Source: UTCFX2 sp963726375 (GTDB lineage: Bacteria; Chloroflexota; Anaerolineae; Anaerolineales; UBA4823). Taken from it: 64,000 nucleotides of DNA. The position numbers were made by a program, and so were the translations under genes. The stretch lies in assembly GCA_963726375.1 (NCBI GenBank), contig CAVSCE010000009.1:310001-374000 (forward strand), given 5' to 3'. Positions 37,558 to 47,035 of this stretch are shown piece after piece. Under the pieces are notes generated by a model. That model saw only the letters and a program-made list of their open reading frames with translations. It ran no database searches and had not been told where the DNA came from. The first letter of the stretch is position 1. Every line of letters begins with the position of its first letter.

Positions 37558-37914
37558 GTGAAGCTGAAATTGGAATTTCGTGACCCATTCTGGTGGTTTT
37601 GGACTGTCACCCTGGCCTTCATTATTGCCGCAATTGCCGGATGGACGGCTGGATATTACATTGTCATTGCAATCAGCGCCATTCAAGTCGTCGTTTTCCT
37701 GCTGCGCGAGCGGAGCGTGTCGGCTTTCCCAACTCAAATCCGGATTGTTTATTTTATTTGGGCGCTGACCGGATTGTGGCCGGTTATTCGACTGCCGTTT
37801 TACATCGTGCTCTTGCTGGGCACTGTCATGGTTGTGTTGTTTGGTCGCTGCAGCATCGCGATGGTGCTCAAGCATATGCCCTGGAACCGTGAACGGGCTC
37901 CCCGGCTTGTTTGA
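37558..37914 (+). CDS. Hypothetical small membrane protein, 118 aa
   Basis: A GTG start at 37558 lies 5 bases after AAGGAGG, better than the in-frame ATG at 37531. Three or four hydrophobic segments are visible (FWTVTLAFIIAAIAGWTAGY, YIVIAISAIQVVVFLL, FYIVLLLGTVMVVLFG). The C terminus reads CSIAMVLKHMPWNRERAP, a pattern I associate loosely with small proteins of anaerobic Chloroflexota. No catalytic motif. It precedes an NAD-binding protein by 114 bases. Confidence 0.65.
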   Translation: MKLKLEFRDPFWWFWTVTLAFIIAAIAGWTAGYYIVIAISAIQVVVFLLRERSVSAFPTQIRIVYFIWALTGLWPVIRLPFYIVLLLGTVMVVLFGRCSIAMVLKHMPWNRERAPRLV

Positions 37915-38028
37915 TATGAATTGTGTTTTGCAGAATGAAGGATTCCCTGCAAAAAAGACCGGTGGAGATTCATGTCCCCAAATATTTACGTGAGATAAAA
38001 ACCTGATTAATTATATCTGGAGGAAAAA

Positions 38029-38931
38029 ATGTTACTCGTTGTTGGATCCACAGGAGTATTAGGCGGGATGATTACCAGGCGGCTGCTGGACGAAGGCAGG
38101 GAGGTGCGCATTCTGGTTCGCCACAATTCCCCTTCAGAGCAAATGTCGCTGCAAGGGATGGCTACTTTGGCACGTTCATTGATCGACGCAGGCGCCAATC
38201 CGGTCTATGGCGACCTCAAGGACCGCGCCTCGCTTGAAAGGGCATGTCGAGGGACCGAAACCGTGATCACCACCGCGAATTCGGCGATGCGCGGCGGTGA
38301 TGACAATGTGGATACTGTGGATCGCCGGGGCAACCTTGCCTTGATCGAAGCTGCCAAATCTGCAGGCGTTAAGCAGTTCATTTTTGTTTCATTCCTCGGC
38401 GCCGATTTGCATCATCCAGTGCCGCTGTTCCAGGCCAAGGCTGAAACTGAAGCGGCCCTTATCGGAAGCGGGATGCCTTACACTATTCTTTCCCCCAATT
38501 TTTTCATGGAGAGCTGGATCGGGATGGTGGTCGGGATCCCGCTGCAAGCCCACCAGCCCGTCACGCTGGTTGGTGAGGGTCAGCGTCTGCATTCGCTCAT
38601 CTCGGTCGGGGATGTGGCAGCTTTTTGTACTGCAGCCATTGGCCATCCTTCGGCGATCAATCAGAAGCTGGCCCTGGGAGGACCAGAACCATTGACTTGG
38701 TGCGGAATCGTGGATGCCTTCAGCAAGATCTTGGGCCAGGAGCTGCCCGTGAAGTTTGTCGCCCCTGGTGAGCAGATCCCGCTCCTTCCAGAAATTGTCC
38801 CGCCTGTGCTGGCTGGTATGGAGACCTACGATACTCCGATTCCGATGCAAACGACGGCCCACCTCTTCGGGGTGGAACAGACAACGCTGGATTCTTGTGC
38901 ACGCCGCATGCTCGGCATCCAGACCGGGTAG
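38029..38931 (+). CDS. NmrA-like NAD(P)-binding oxidoreductase/regulator (atypical SDR)
   Basis: 300 residues from ATG 38029 after GGAGGAAAAA. The N-terminal GSTGVLGGMITRRLL is the Rossmann dinucleotide site, and KQFIFVSFLGADLHHPVPLF follows the NmrA/YwnB pattern. It lacks the full SDR YxxxK catalytic pair, having FQAKAETEAAL in that place, so it may use or sense NAD(P) without being a standard dehydrogenase. It is followed within 12 bases by a 76-residue protein, probably one operon. Confidence 0.8.
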   Translation: MLLVVGSTGVLGGMITRRLLDEGREVRILVRHNSPSEQMSLQGMATLARSLIDAGANPVYGDLKDRASLERACRGTETVITTANSAMRGGDDNVDTVDRRGNLALIEAAKSAGVKQFIFVSFLGADLHHPVPLFQAKAETEAALIGSGMPYTILSPNFFMESWIGMVVGIPLQAHQPVTLVGEGQRLHSLISVGDVAAFCTAAIGHPSAINQKLALGGPEPLTWCGIVDAFSKILGQELPVKFVAPGEQIPLLPEIVPPVLAGMETYDTPIPMQTTAHLFGVEQTTLDSCARRMLGIQTG

Positions 38932-38943
38932 GAAAATCCGATC

Positions 38944-39174
38944 ATGGCAACCAAAAACGGTGCTGACCAATCATCGATCAACACGCAGCTGTTCATGCTC
39001 CGCCTGTGGCAAGAAGACCTCGGCGGCGGGCAGACGGACTTCCGTGGCAAGGTCCAGCACGTGAGCAGCGGCGAAGTGCGCTACTTCCGTGATTGGCGGA
39101 CTCTGGAAGCCTTCATGGAGGCCATTCTGCAAAATGGCTCTCAAGGACAATATGCGGGGAAGGCCCCTCAGTGA
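38944..39174 (+). CDS. Conserved-looking hypothetical protein, 76 aa
   Basis: The frame begins MATKNGADQSSINTQLFMLR. The core LWQEDLGGGQTDFRGKVQHV then GEVRYFRDWRTLEAFMEAIL looks like a small beta-sheet domain ending in one helix, a pattern I recall from short Chloroflexota proteins without known function. It follows the NmrA-like gene by 12 bases, so the two are probably cotranscribed. Confidence 0.65.
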   Translation: MATKNGADQSSINTQLFMLRLWQEDLGGGQTDFRGKVQHVSSGEVRYFRDWRTLEAFMEAILQNGSQGQYAGKAPQ

Positions 39175-39283
39175 AATGCTAACCTCATCTGATAAGGATG
39201 TCCTTCCGAAAAAATATGCTAATTATTTTATGGAATATTCCTCGGTCAATAACATTATCAATTATCCGAAGGATGGAAAGAAG

Positions 39284-41431
39284 ATGAACAAAAAACCGTA
39301 CGCGCAAAAAGGTCAAGTGATCGGCCAAGTGCTCACCGTTATGGTCGTTTTCTGCCTCATGTGTTTTCACACGAACAGCATGGCAGCACCTATTCCCCAA
39401 GAAGATCCACCATTTGAGACAATCCCCATACCACAAGAAGTGCATGTTTGGAATCTCGATTCGAATCATGTGGATGCGCGCTCTTCAAAAAACCCCAAGC
39501 TTGATTTAAGCATGGCTGGTCTGGCAGATGCTGAAGATCCAGCTGCACAAAATGCTCTAATACAATCCCAATCGCTGACAATGTCTGGCGGTCGAGTGCA
39601 AGTCCAAATTGTTATTCCTGCAGACGGATTGCCAGATGCAATTACAGTGGTCAATGAAGCAGGTGGCGAGGTAACAAAAACCAGCATAGACGGGACCTTG
39701 ATCCAGGGATGGTTGCCAATTGGTAAACTGGAAGCTGTTGCCGCCCACGATGAAGTCTTTTTTATTCGCCGTCCAGCGGAGGCCGTCCTCCTGGAAAATG
39801 AACAGGTTGGAAGCTACACGACTGAAGGGTTGGCTGCGATGAACGGTGCTTCATGGCACAGCGCTGGTTATCTAGGCGCAGGAGTCAAGATTGGTATCAT
39901 CGATCTTGGTTTTCTGGGCTATCCCAACCTGCTTGGCAGCGATTTACCATCCGCTGTGTCTGTGAAGAACTTTGTGGACGGTGAAATCCGTTCTGCAAGT
40001 CAACGCCACCACCGTGCACGGCACTGCCTGTGCAGAGGTCGTCTACGATGTTGCACCGGAGGCCGAGCTTTACTTCGCAAAAGTCAGCACGAATTTGGAC
40101 CTGGCTCAGGCTGTGACCTGGATGAAGGATACGAACCAAGTCGATATCATCTCCACTTCACTTGGCTGGTACAACATCACGCCGGGTGATGGGAACGGGG
40201 AATTCGCAGATCTTGTCCAGCTAGCACAAAATGCTGGGATCTTGTGGCTGACTTCCGCAGGAAACGATCGCGAAGCCACTGGGGTGGACCCTATAATGAT
40301 CCATACGACCAGGGATACCATTTTTTCAATGAAGGTGAGACTATTAACTACTATGGTCCTGGAAATAACTTTGCTTATCTCATTCCTTCGGGCAGCTCAA
40401 TCAAAGTCTACCTGCGTTGGGATGACTGGACAAACGTAAATCAAGATTATGATTTGTATTTGTATCGCTATAATCTTTTACTACAAGGGTGGGAACAGGT
40501 GGCGGCAAGTGAGAATAGCCAGGATGGTAGCCCCGGACAGAAGCCAACCGAAGAAATATTCTATACTACTACGGGAGCATCTGCATCATACGGATTCGCA
40601 ATAAAAAAGGTTTACGGTTATGGGGATAATAACATCGAGGTATTTGCGCCAAAGATTGCACGTCTCAAATTTATCAATCACGACCGCAGCCTGAACAATC
40701 TGGCGGATGCCACCAATGCGATGACGGTGGCAGCACTGGATGTCAGCTCTCCCTGGCCACAGGAATCGTACAGCTCGCAGGGACCGACGAACGGTCCTGG
40801 CGGCATCGCAACGGGCGGATTTGGAAAGCCTGATATCTCCGCGTTTGCCAATGTGAGCACTGTCAGTTATGGGACATTGGACAAGTTCAATGGAACCTCT
40901 GCCGCCACTCCTCACGTGGCAGGTGCAGCAGCGTTGGTTTTAGACGCTTATCCGGCATCCACTCCCGATGAATTGTGGGTGTCACTCAAGTTCGGCGCGA
41001 TCGATATGGGACCATTTGGAGCGGATAACATTTACGGGCATGGCAGGCTTCATTTAGATGCGCCACGGATATGTCCTATGGCAGGTATTTGGTCGGGTAC
41101 CACCAGCCAGGGACTTCCGATTGAGTTTGAGGTTGAAAATTTACCTGAATGCTCTGTGGCAGCTGATTCAATCAGAGCTACTATTAATTGTGGTGGCACA
41201 GTTGCGACACATACTATCACGGACGGCTTACTGATCTCAGACCACCATTTTGATAATGGCACAGGTGTGTTAGGCACATTTGTCGAAGGTGATTTTACTT
41301 CTTCTGAGCGCGCAGACGGCACGATAACGTATCGGACGAAACCGCTTTGCGAAATGACCGGTACCTGGTCTGCTTTATTTACGCATGAGATTGTCAATTA
41401 TCATATTTTTCTGCCACTGATAAATCGATAG
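39284..41431 (+). CDS. Secreted subtilisin-like (S8) serine protease, two frameshifts
   Basis: ATG 39284 follows GGAAAG. The N terminus is a signal peptide (VLTVMVVFCLMCFHTNSMAA), then a propeptide-like region. The catalytic aspartate is in VKIGIIDLGF, the histidine in VHGTACAEVV (after a shift near 40000), the oxyanion Asn region in SAGND (shift near 40280), and the serine in NGTSAATPHVAGAAAL. A PPC-like insert lies between His and Ser. The C-terminal beta-domain ends VNYHIFLPLINR, a short tail also approximated by the next gene remnant. Exported; degrades extracellular protein. Confidence 0.85.
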
Positions 41432-41629
41432 GGCTACAGGAATAAAGTAGATACTGCTCTTGTAATTACACTTTTTCCAATCCGCCTTTGCGGCTTTGCT
41501 GACTGTGACTTTCGTGCAACTTCGGAAAGTTCTTCTGACTATGAAAATCACCATACAGCTAACCTTCGTTAATAATTACATGGCGATCAGATTAGGTATG
41601 AGGCGATAGACAGCGGAATTGAAGCTTCG

Positions 41630-41979
41630 ATGAACTTAAAGAACTCCATCGTCCACTCGGAATATCCAGGCTGTGAAGGGATGTTGTATTCGGATGGAAA
41701 TAATATCGCCAGCGATGATACCTGCAGCCTTGACAAACCCAGCGATATGCCTTCGACCCCCGATCCCGGGCTTGGCCCGTGGAAGGACAGCGATGGCGTG
41801 TTTTGGCTGACTTTGCCCTTAGCAGGCGGTCCGGCTCACGATCATGGTGATTGCGGGATGATCTCAACAGAACAGCGCGGCGTTTCACGCCCACAGGGAG
41901 CAGCCTGCGACATTGGGGCGATCGAGCGAGGACCTGCAGACAAAGAGTGGTTCTCTATCTGCCGGTTGTGAAAAAATAA
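41630..41979 (+). pseudogene. C-terminal remnant of a secreted choice-of-anchor Q-type repeat protein
   Basis: The open frame contains SDGNNIASDDTCSL, STPDPGLGP and STEQRGVSRPQGAACDIGAI, the conserved end of beta-helix surface proteins of the choice-of-anchor Q group. There is no signal peptide, ribosome site or N-terminal repeat region, so this is a truncated gene end. A shift near 41945 gives VLYLPVVKK and a stop at 41979, resembling the LPLINR tail of the preceding protease. Confidence 0.6.
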
Positions 41980-42083
41980 TATCCAACGTCATTAATATGC
42001 ATTCTCGCTGGAAAAGTGAGGCTGGATTGTTCTTTGCGAGTCCTGCCATTGGAATTTAGTTGCATCCATACAATCGATCCCTA

Positions 42084-42112
42084 TTGACGGAAAATAAAAA
42101 GCGGGCTAAAAT
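42084..42112 (+). promoter_or_regulatory. Promoter upstream of the beta-solenoid gene
   Basis: TTGACG (42084-42089), a 17-base spacer and TAAAAT (42107-42112) match a sigma-70 promoter. The start codon of the downstream gene is 72 bases further on. Confidence 0.75.
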
Positions 42113-42184
42113 GAACAGCCGTTTGAGACCCACCCCTGGATTTCCCAGGGATGCCGCTTTGTTGACCTGATAGAGGAGGCGAAA

Positions 42185-42739
42185 GTGAGCGACCAGGAAC
42201 CGCTGAAAAGCGAACAGGAAGAAAATGAAGCACCGCTAGAAATCACCGGGGAAGCTGTCAACGTCACGGACACCAATGTAGAGAATGTGAATGCTGAGCT
42301 TGTCCGGATGAGCCAGAGTTATGCTGGCAAAGTTACGGCTGCTGAAGTCGAGATGCGTCAGAGCGCCGCCGCAAATTTGAACGCCGAGAATATCTCGATC
42401 CAGCAGAGCGGATTATTGAATGTTCAGGCTGGAAGCCTTAAGGCGGTTGACACCGCACTTGGCATGGTGAAAAGCGAGTCGATCACGATTGAAGGCGGTC
42501 AGACCTGCACGGTCTGCGCTCAATCCGCCCAGGTTAACAACACGCAGGTAGGCTTGATCGTCGCACGAGAGCTTCAAGCCAGCTCCGTTCGAGCCGGGAT
42601 TCTCATCGCAGGGAACGTAAATGGAGAGATTCAGACCGTCATCGATACGCCCCGGGTTTTGCTTGGCGGAATTGTTTTTGGCGCGGCGACAGGATTAGTC
42701 CTTTTTGTCTTGAGCAGTCTGAGCCGGAAAAAAGGTTAG
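42185..42739 (+). CDS. Predicted beta-solenoid protein with C-terminal membrane anchor
   Basis: 184 residues from GTG 42185 behind GAGGAGG. After an acidic N terminus, residues about 20-150 alternate short hydrophobic and polar strands every 10-20 residues (VTAAEVEMRQSAAANLNAEN, ISIQQSGLLNVQAGSLKAVD, VNNTQVGLIVARELQASSVR), suggesting a right-handed beta-helix like bactofilins. One hydrophobic segment closes the protein (LLGGIVFGAATGLVLFVLSS) before a SRKKG tail, so it would be tail-anchored with the solenoid in the cytosol. I do not recognise a named family. Confidence 0.65.
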   Translation: MSDQEPLKSEQEENEAPLEITGEAVNVTDTNVENVNAELVRMSQSYAGKVTAAEVEMRQSAAANLNAENISIQQSGLLNVQAGSLKAVDTALGMVKSESITIEGGQTCTVCAQSAQVNNTQVGLIVARELQASSVRAGILIAGNVNGEIQTVIDTPRVLLGGIVFGAATGLVLFVLSSLSRKKG

Positions 42740-42805
42740 CCCCAACTGCCGGGACGGACCCGGCTGCTGGATTATTTCACCGGCAGGCGCCGGATTAATA
42801 CCAAA

Positions 42806-42845
42806 AGAGCGAGGGTAACCGCAGAGATGCGGTGAGAGGCGCTCT
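42806..42845 (+). promoter_or_regulatory. Structured leader upstream of ribosomal protein L25
   Basis: Outer stem AGAGCG/CGCTCT (42806-42811 with 42840-42845), a purine-rich internal loop (AGGGTA and GAGAGG), and an inner stem ACCGCA/TGCGGT (42818-42823 with 42828-42833) capped by a GAGA tetraloop (GNRA class). It lies 13 bases before the rplY start and could be a site for autoregulation by L25, which binds the loop E of 5S rRNA. That role is inference. Confidence 0.5.
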
Positions 42846-42858
42846 GAGGAAGGTTAAA

Positions 42859-43503
42859 ATGGAAGATATTGTTTTTCAAGTGAAAGACCGGGAAATCATT
42901 GGCAAGCAGGTGCGGGCGCTTCGGCGAGCAGGCCGCTTACCCGCAATTCTCTACGGTCCGCATATCGAGCCGAAGGCAATCAGCCTCGAATTTCGGGAAG
43001 CGAGCCGCGTGCTATCAATGGTATCATCGTCACACCTTGTGAAACTGGTGCTGGAAAACGGCGAGATACATACTGCGTTGGTTAGACAAAAGCAGCGCAA
43101 CCCGCTGACTGGCGCGTTGATCCACATCGATTTCCAGGCAGTTTCGCTGACCGAAAAACTTCGAACAAAAGTCTCGATTGACCTGCAAGGCGAAGCACCA
43201 GCTGTCAAAATATTTGATGGTGTGCTTGTCACCGGACAGGAAGTCATCGAGGTCGAGTCACTCCCAGGCGACCTGCCTGACCGAATTGTTGTAGACATTT
43301 CCGTGCTGAACCGGATCGGCGACCTGATCCGGGTCCGGGATCTGCAGGTGCCCGCAGGCGTCGATGTCTTAACGGACGCTGAAGAAATGGTAGTACTCGT
43401 CACTGCCCCGCAGCTTGAGAGGGTTGAGGCAGTTGTTGAAGAAACTTCAGCGTTTGAGCCCGAGGTGATCGAAAAAGGCAAGAAGGAAGAAGAAGAAGGT
43501 TAA
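42859..43503 (+). CDS. rplY: 50S ribosomal protein L25 (CTC-type, long form)
   Basis: 214 residues from ATG 42859 (GAGGAAGG upstream). The N-terminal L25 domain reads VRALRRAGRLPAILYGPHIE, then HLVKLVLENGEIHTALVRQK and NPLTGALIHIDFQAVSLTEK. The C-terminal beta-domain (SLPGDLPDRIVVDISVLNRI) makes it the long CTC form of many bacteria, ending in an acidic tail. It binds 5S rRNA in the large subunit. A structured leader precedes it. Confidence 0.92.
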   Translation: MEDIVFQVKDREIIGKQVRALRRAGRLPAILYGPHIEPKAISLEFREASRVLSMVSSSHLVKLVLENGEIHTALVRQKQRNPLTGALIHIDFQAVSLTEKLRTKVSIDLQGEAPAVKIFDGVLVTGQEVIEVESLPGDLPDRIVVDISVLNRIGDLIRVRDLQVPAGVDVLTDAEEMVVLVTAPQLERVEAVVEETSAFEPEVIEKGKKEEEEG

Positions 43504-43568
43504 TTCTTCAGACCTGGGGATTTTCGGGGAGGTCAGAGCGATCCGGCCTCCCGTTTATTTAATCCAAG

Positions 43569-44228
43569 TCATCCAGGATTTTGAAGCGTATTGATCAATG
43601 TGAGTGATAATCTGGCGCTGGCTCCCCAGAGTACTTCGCCGTCATAAGGATGAAAATAGACAACCGGGACTGCTGGGTGAGGCGCCGGCAGCGGTCGAAA
43701 CCGGGTCTCGTGATTGGCTGGATCAGCCAGCCAATCGAGCGGGACCTTGAATATGCGAGTGACTTCGTTTGCGGCTGGAGACAAGGCGTATGGCCATGGG
43801 ATGCTTCCAACAAATGGCGTCACGAGATAATTGGTGATGGTGTGGTAATCAGGTAATCGACCCAAAATCCTGACGTCCTGTCGTTTTAAACCGATCTCTT
43901 CCTCCGCTTCTCGCAAGGCGGTCTCTTCTGGTGAGCGGTCTTCAGGATCGGAGCGGCCGCCAGGAAACGCAACCTGTCCGCTGTGTTCAGGCAGCTCGGC
44001 GCTGCGGCGAGTGAGCAGCAGGTTCCAGGCCGAATCTTCAACCAGGAGCAGTATCAAGACTGCTGCCGGACGAGGCTCAGCTTTGACAATCTCCTTAATT
44101 TGTGGGAATTCCAGGACGAGAGTTCTTGATTCCGAGCAGAGTGCCCTTGCAAGGCGCCGTTCTATCTCCGCTTCGTGAAGAACTTGCGTTTGAAACATGT
44201 TCTTAATCTGCCTCTGAGCTCGTTCCAT
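43569..44228 (-). CDS. Nudix hydrolase, CoA pyrophosphatase-like
   Basis: 219 residues from ATG 44228 (GGAAGA upstream). The Nudix box is complete: GGRSDPEDRSPEETALREAE followed by EEIGL, preceded by LPEHSGQVAFPGG, which matches the NudL/CoA pyrophosphatase group. It would cleave CoA or a nucleoside diphosphate derivative. It lies 12 bases downstream of trmI and is probably cotranscribed. Confidence 0.88.
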   Translation of the reverse strand: MERAQRQIKNMFQTQVLHEAEIERRLARALCSESRTLVLEFPQIKEIVKAEPRPAAVLILLLVEDSAWNLLLTRRSAELPEHSGQVAFPGGRSDPEDRSPEETALREAEEEIGLKRQDVRILGRLPDYHTITNYLVTPFVGSIPWPYALSPAANEVTRIFKVPLDWLADPANHETRFRPLPAPHPAVPVVYFHPYDGEVLWGASARLSLTLINTLQNPG

Positions 44229-44239
44229 TTTCTTCCAAT

Positions 44240-45067
44240 TCAGATGATCTTAACAGACTCGAAAGCTGGAGGTGGTTCGCCGGGAAGCAAAACGCGCGCA
44301 AAAACCAGGAAACCCGTGTGCGCAACCATCCTGTCGACAGGGCGAAATCGATCGCCGTTGGCTTTGTAGTAACGCAAGATCACCTCGCAAACATCTATAA
44401 ATGCAAAACCGTTCGGATGAAGGGTATGCAGCAGGCGGCACACCTGGTTAGACGTGGGCAGGATCGTGCCGAAATAGCCTCCTGGCTTCAATGCTGTACG
44501 AACCTGGGACAAATAATCGTATGGATTTGGTAGATCTAGAAAAAGGGCATCTATTCCAACTTCATCAAAGCCTTCTGCGATATCGCGCTGCTTGAGTTCA
44601 ACTCGATCCAGGAAGCCTAAACGTTCAAGGTTTTTGCGTGCCAGCGCCTGCATCTCAGGCCGCTGCTCGTAGGAATATACCCGGCCTTGCGAACCGACCG
44701 ACCATGCAAGCGCCGTAGTAAAAGCGCCGGAGCCAGTCCCGGCTTCCAGGACGACTGTGCCAGGTCCAATCCCCATTGAGATCAGGATAAAACCGATGTC
44801 TTTTGGGTAGATGATCTGGGTATTGCGGCGGGTTTCTCGCAAGATATCGCTAAGAGAAGGCTGCAGCAGGTAAAAAGGACTACCTAAATGTGTTGCGACC
44901 TGGCTGCCCCATGGCAATCCGATCAGATCATTGAATTCGACGATGCCGCGGTGCGTGTGAAGCTGCCCGTCAGCTTTGAGACGGATGAGATAAACCTTAT
45001 TTGTCGGGCTGACCAGCTCAATCAGATCGCCTTCCTGGACGAGCAGAGCAGGGGAATGTGTGTCCAT
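44240..45067 (-). CDS. trmI: tRNA (adenine58-N1)-methyltransferase TrmI
   Basis: 275 residues, intact. After an N-terminal beta-domain (LVQEGDLIELVSPTNKVYLI), the SAM site VVLEAGTGSGAFTTALAWSV and IDALFLDLPNPYDYLSQVRT match TrmI/Trm61, which makes m1A in the T-loop. IIYPKDIGFILISMGI is the usual substrate-gate region. Bacterial TrmI is found in actinobacteria, thermophiles and Chloroflexota, among others. ATG at 45067. Confidence 0.9.
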   Translation of the reverse strand: MDTHSPALLVQEGDLIELVSPTNKVYLIRLKADGQLHTHRGIVEFNDLIGLPWGSQVATHLGSPFYLLQPSLSDILRETRRNTQIIYPKDIGFILISMGIGPGTVVLEAGTGSGAFTTALAWSVGSQGRVYSYEQRPEMQALARKNLERLGFLDRVELKQRDIAEGFDEVGIDALFLDLPNPYDYLSQVRTALKPGGYFGTILPTSNQVCRLLHTLHPNGFAFIDVCEVILRYYKANGDRFRPVDRMVAHTGFLVFARVLLPGEPPPAFESVKII

Positions 45068-45127
45068 ATATGCTTAGTTGATCCTCCGGGAGCATTATAT
45101 TACGATAAATGAGATAAAAAAAATACC

Positions 45128-45156
45128 TTGACGGAAATTGGCAGGACTGATAAAAT
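45128..45156 (+). promoter_or_regulatory. Promoter of the cold-shock gene
   Basis: TTGACG (45128-45133), a 17-base spacer and TAAAAT (45151-45156). The resulting leader is about 155 bases long before the ATG at 45320, in keeping with the long structured leaders of cold-shock mRNAs. Confidence 0.75.
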
Positions 45157-45319
45157 TTATTCAGTAATGGCACGCTTTTCTTTTTGCTGGATCCTATGAC
45201 CGGGCTGAGCGATAGTCGTGTTCAGGCGGTTTTTTTATTCCCAATTGCTGGTGTGCAAGCGGGAACCGGCAAACTGGCGGCCGAATGATCGACACAGTTC
45301 TATAAGGAGAATAGAAGTA

Positions 45320-45529
45320 ATGAATAACCGAATCGTTGGAAAAGTTAAGTGGTTCAATGCGAGCAAGGGGTACGGCTTCCTTGAGCGCCAGGGTGGATCG
45401 GACGTATTCGTGCACTACACCGCAATCCAGACCGATGGCTATCGCACCCTTCAAGAGGGTCAGCAGGTAGAATTTAGTATCGAACAAGGGCCGAAAGGCT
45501 TGCAGGCTGCACAGGTGACTATTCTCTAG
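45320..45529 (+). CDS. Cold-shock protein (CspA family)
   Basis: 69 residues from ATG 45320 (AAGGAGAA upstream). One OB-fold cold-shock domain with RNP1 KGYGFLER and RNP2-like DVFVHYTAI, starting GKVKWFNASKGYGF. It binds single-stranded RNA/DNA as an RNA chaperone. It has its own promoter and a strong terminator, so it is monocistronic. Confidence 0.93.
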   Translation: MNNRIVGKVKWFNASKGYGFLERQGGSDVFVHYTAIQTDGYRTLQEGQQVEFSIEQGPKGLQAAQVTIL

Positions 45530-45556
45530 ATAGACTGTACCATTTTTTGCACTCAC

Positions 45557-45577
45557 CCCCCTCGCATTGCGAGGGGG
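45557..45577 (+). terminator. Rho-independent terminator of the cold-shock gene
   Basis: A 9-bp stem CCCCCTCGC / GCGAGGGGG with a 3-base loop is followed by TTTTTATTT, 28 bases after the stop codon. Confidence 0.9.
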
Positions 45578-45592
45578 TTTTTATTTGGGCGA

Positions 45593-45877
45593 CTATTCCC
45601 GTCGGCTGGAGCGTTTTTCAGGATTGACCTGGCTCAACCAATCCCCGATCATCAGAAAGATAAATTCAAACAGGAGCGCTGTTCCCAGGTGGAGCGATCC
45701 CAGGTCCCCAATCGTAATATCAAATCGGCTTGCAAGGAGATGTCCGAACCAGAAGCCAATCCAGCCCAAGACCAGGTCTAACAGCAGTTTTCCTAATCCA
45801 CCGCCTCGCCAGATGTGAAAAACAGCGCCGAGTAATGTTGAGATCAAAATTCCTAGGAGTATCGAAGGCGTATTCAT
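45593..45877 (-). CDS. Small membrane protein, GlsB/YeaQ/YmgE-like
   Basis: 94 residues with three hydrophobic segments (ILLGILISTLLGAVFHIW, LLLDLVLGWIGFWFGHLLAS, LHLGTALLFEFIFLMIGDWL). The glycine-rich LGWIGFWFGHLL resembles the transglycosylase-associated/YeaQ family of small stress membrane proteins, although the match is loose. It ends just after the cold-shock terminator, on the opposite strand. Function unknown. Confidence 0.6.
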   Translation of the reverse strand: MNTPSILLGILISTLLGAVFHIWRGGGLGKLLLDLVLGWIGFWFGHLLASRFDITIGDLGSLHLGTALLFEFIFLMIGDWLSQVNPEKRSSRRE

Positions 45878-45951
45878 CGTTCTTCCTTATCCAAATCTAC
45901 GCATTGGTGAGCATCGAAAAAACATTTATCGCCCATACATATTTTCTGAAT

Positions 45952-47035
45952 TTACCTGAGAATAATTCCGCCACCCAGGCAGATCTCACCCTGATAAAAA
46001 ACGGCTGCCTGGCCGGGTGTAATATCCCTCAAAGGCTCGTTGAGCTGGATAAAGGCTTGCTGGTTTGGTTCGAGGTTGACAACTGCCCCAACCCGGGCTG
46101 CTGTGGAGCGGATTTTCACATCTGCCTGGAATGGAGATGGAGGTGGGCTGCCAGCGACCCAACTTATTCCTCCAGCAACGAGAGAATCTGAGCCGAGCGC
46201 TTCGTGCGGACCTACAATCAGGGCATTTCGGTCCAGGTCTTTTTGAAGCACATAGAGGGGTGCCGGTGATGAAATTCCGATCCCTTTCCGCTGTCCAATT
46301 GTATAAAATGCCAGGCCTCGATGGCTTCCCAGGGGGCGGTCGTCTTGTGTAAGAATCGGTCCGGGTTTTATATGTTTGTGGGGCAATGCGGAGCAGGAAA
46401 TTTCGGTAATCTTCGCCGCCCAAAAAGCAAAGATCCTGGCTTTCAGAACGCTCCGCCGCCGGCAGCCCATGCTCGCGTGCGATCTGTCGAACCTCGATTT
46501 TTGTGAGATTGCCGAGAGGAAATAGAGTCTGAGAGAGCTGATTCTGAGTAAGCGAATGAAGGACATACGATTGATCTTTCGTAGAGTCTTTTGCCACCAG
46601 CAAACGAAGCCGGTTATCCTGCCAGTCAAGCCGGGCATAATGACCGGTCGCCATCCAATCGGCGCCGAGCAAGCGGGCGTGCTGGAGCAGGAAACCCCAG
46701 CGTATGTGGATATTGCATGACAGGCAAGGATTTGGTGTGTAACCGGCATAATAACCGTCAATAAACGTCCGGACAACCGCATCATAATGAGCCTGCTGCG
46801 CATCTACGACATAGAATGGGATGTCCAGCCTGGCTGCCACCTGGCGGGCTATCGCCATCGAGTCCGGTGAGCAGCAGCGGTTTTCAGCCTCCCGACCGCA
46901 TTCACTCCACAATCGCAGCATTATACCGGTCACTTCATAACCTTGCTCGACGAGAAGGGCTGCTGCGACCGAGCTATCAACTCCGCCGCTCATCGCGATG
47001 ATGACTTTAGTGGAGGGTTCTGGCACGATTGACAA
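45952..47035 (-). CDS. mnmA: tRNA-specific 2-thiouridylase MnmA (frameshifted)
   Basis: ATG 47035 overlaps the end of the cysteine desulfurase gene. The PP-loop VIIAMSGGVDSSVAAALLVE, the catalytic cysteine in TPNPCLSCN, and DQSYVLHSLTQNQL with ESQDLCFLGGEDYRNF are intact. A shift near 46390 joins this to the C-terminal part (GLAFYTIGQRKGIGIS, then DLDRNALIVGPHEALGS), ending at 45952. Joined length about 361. MnmA thiolates U34 of Lys, Glu and Gln tRNAs using sulfur from the neighbouring desulfurase. Confidence 0.92.
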
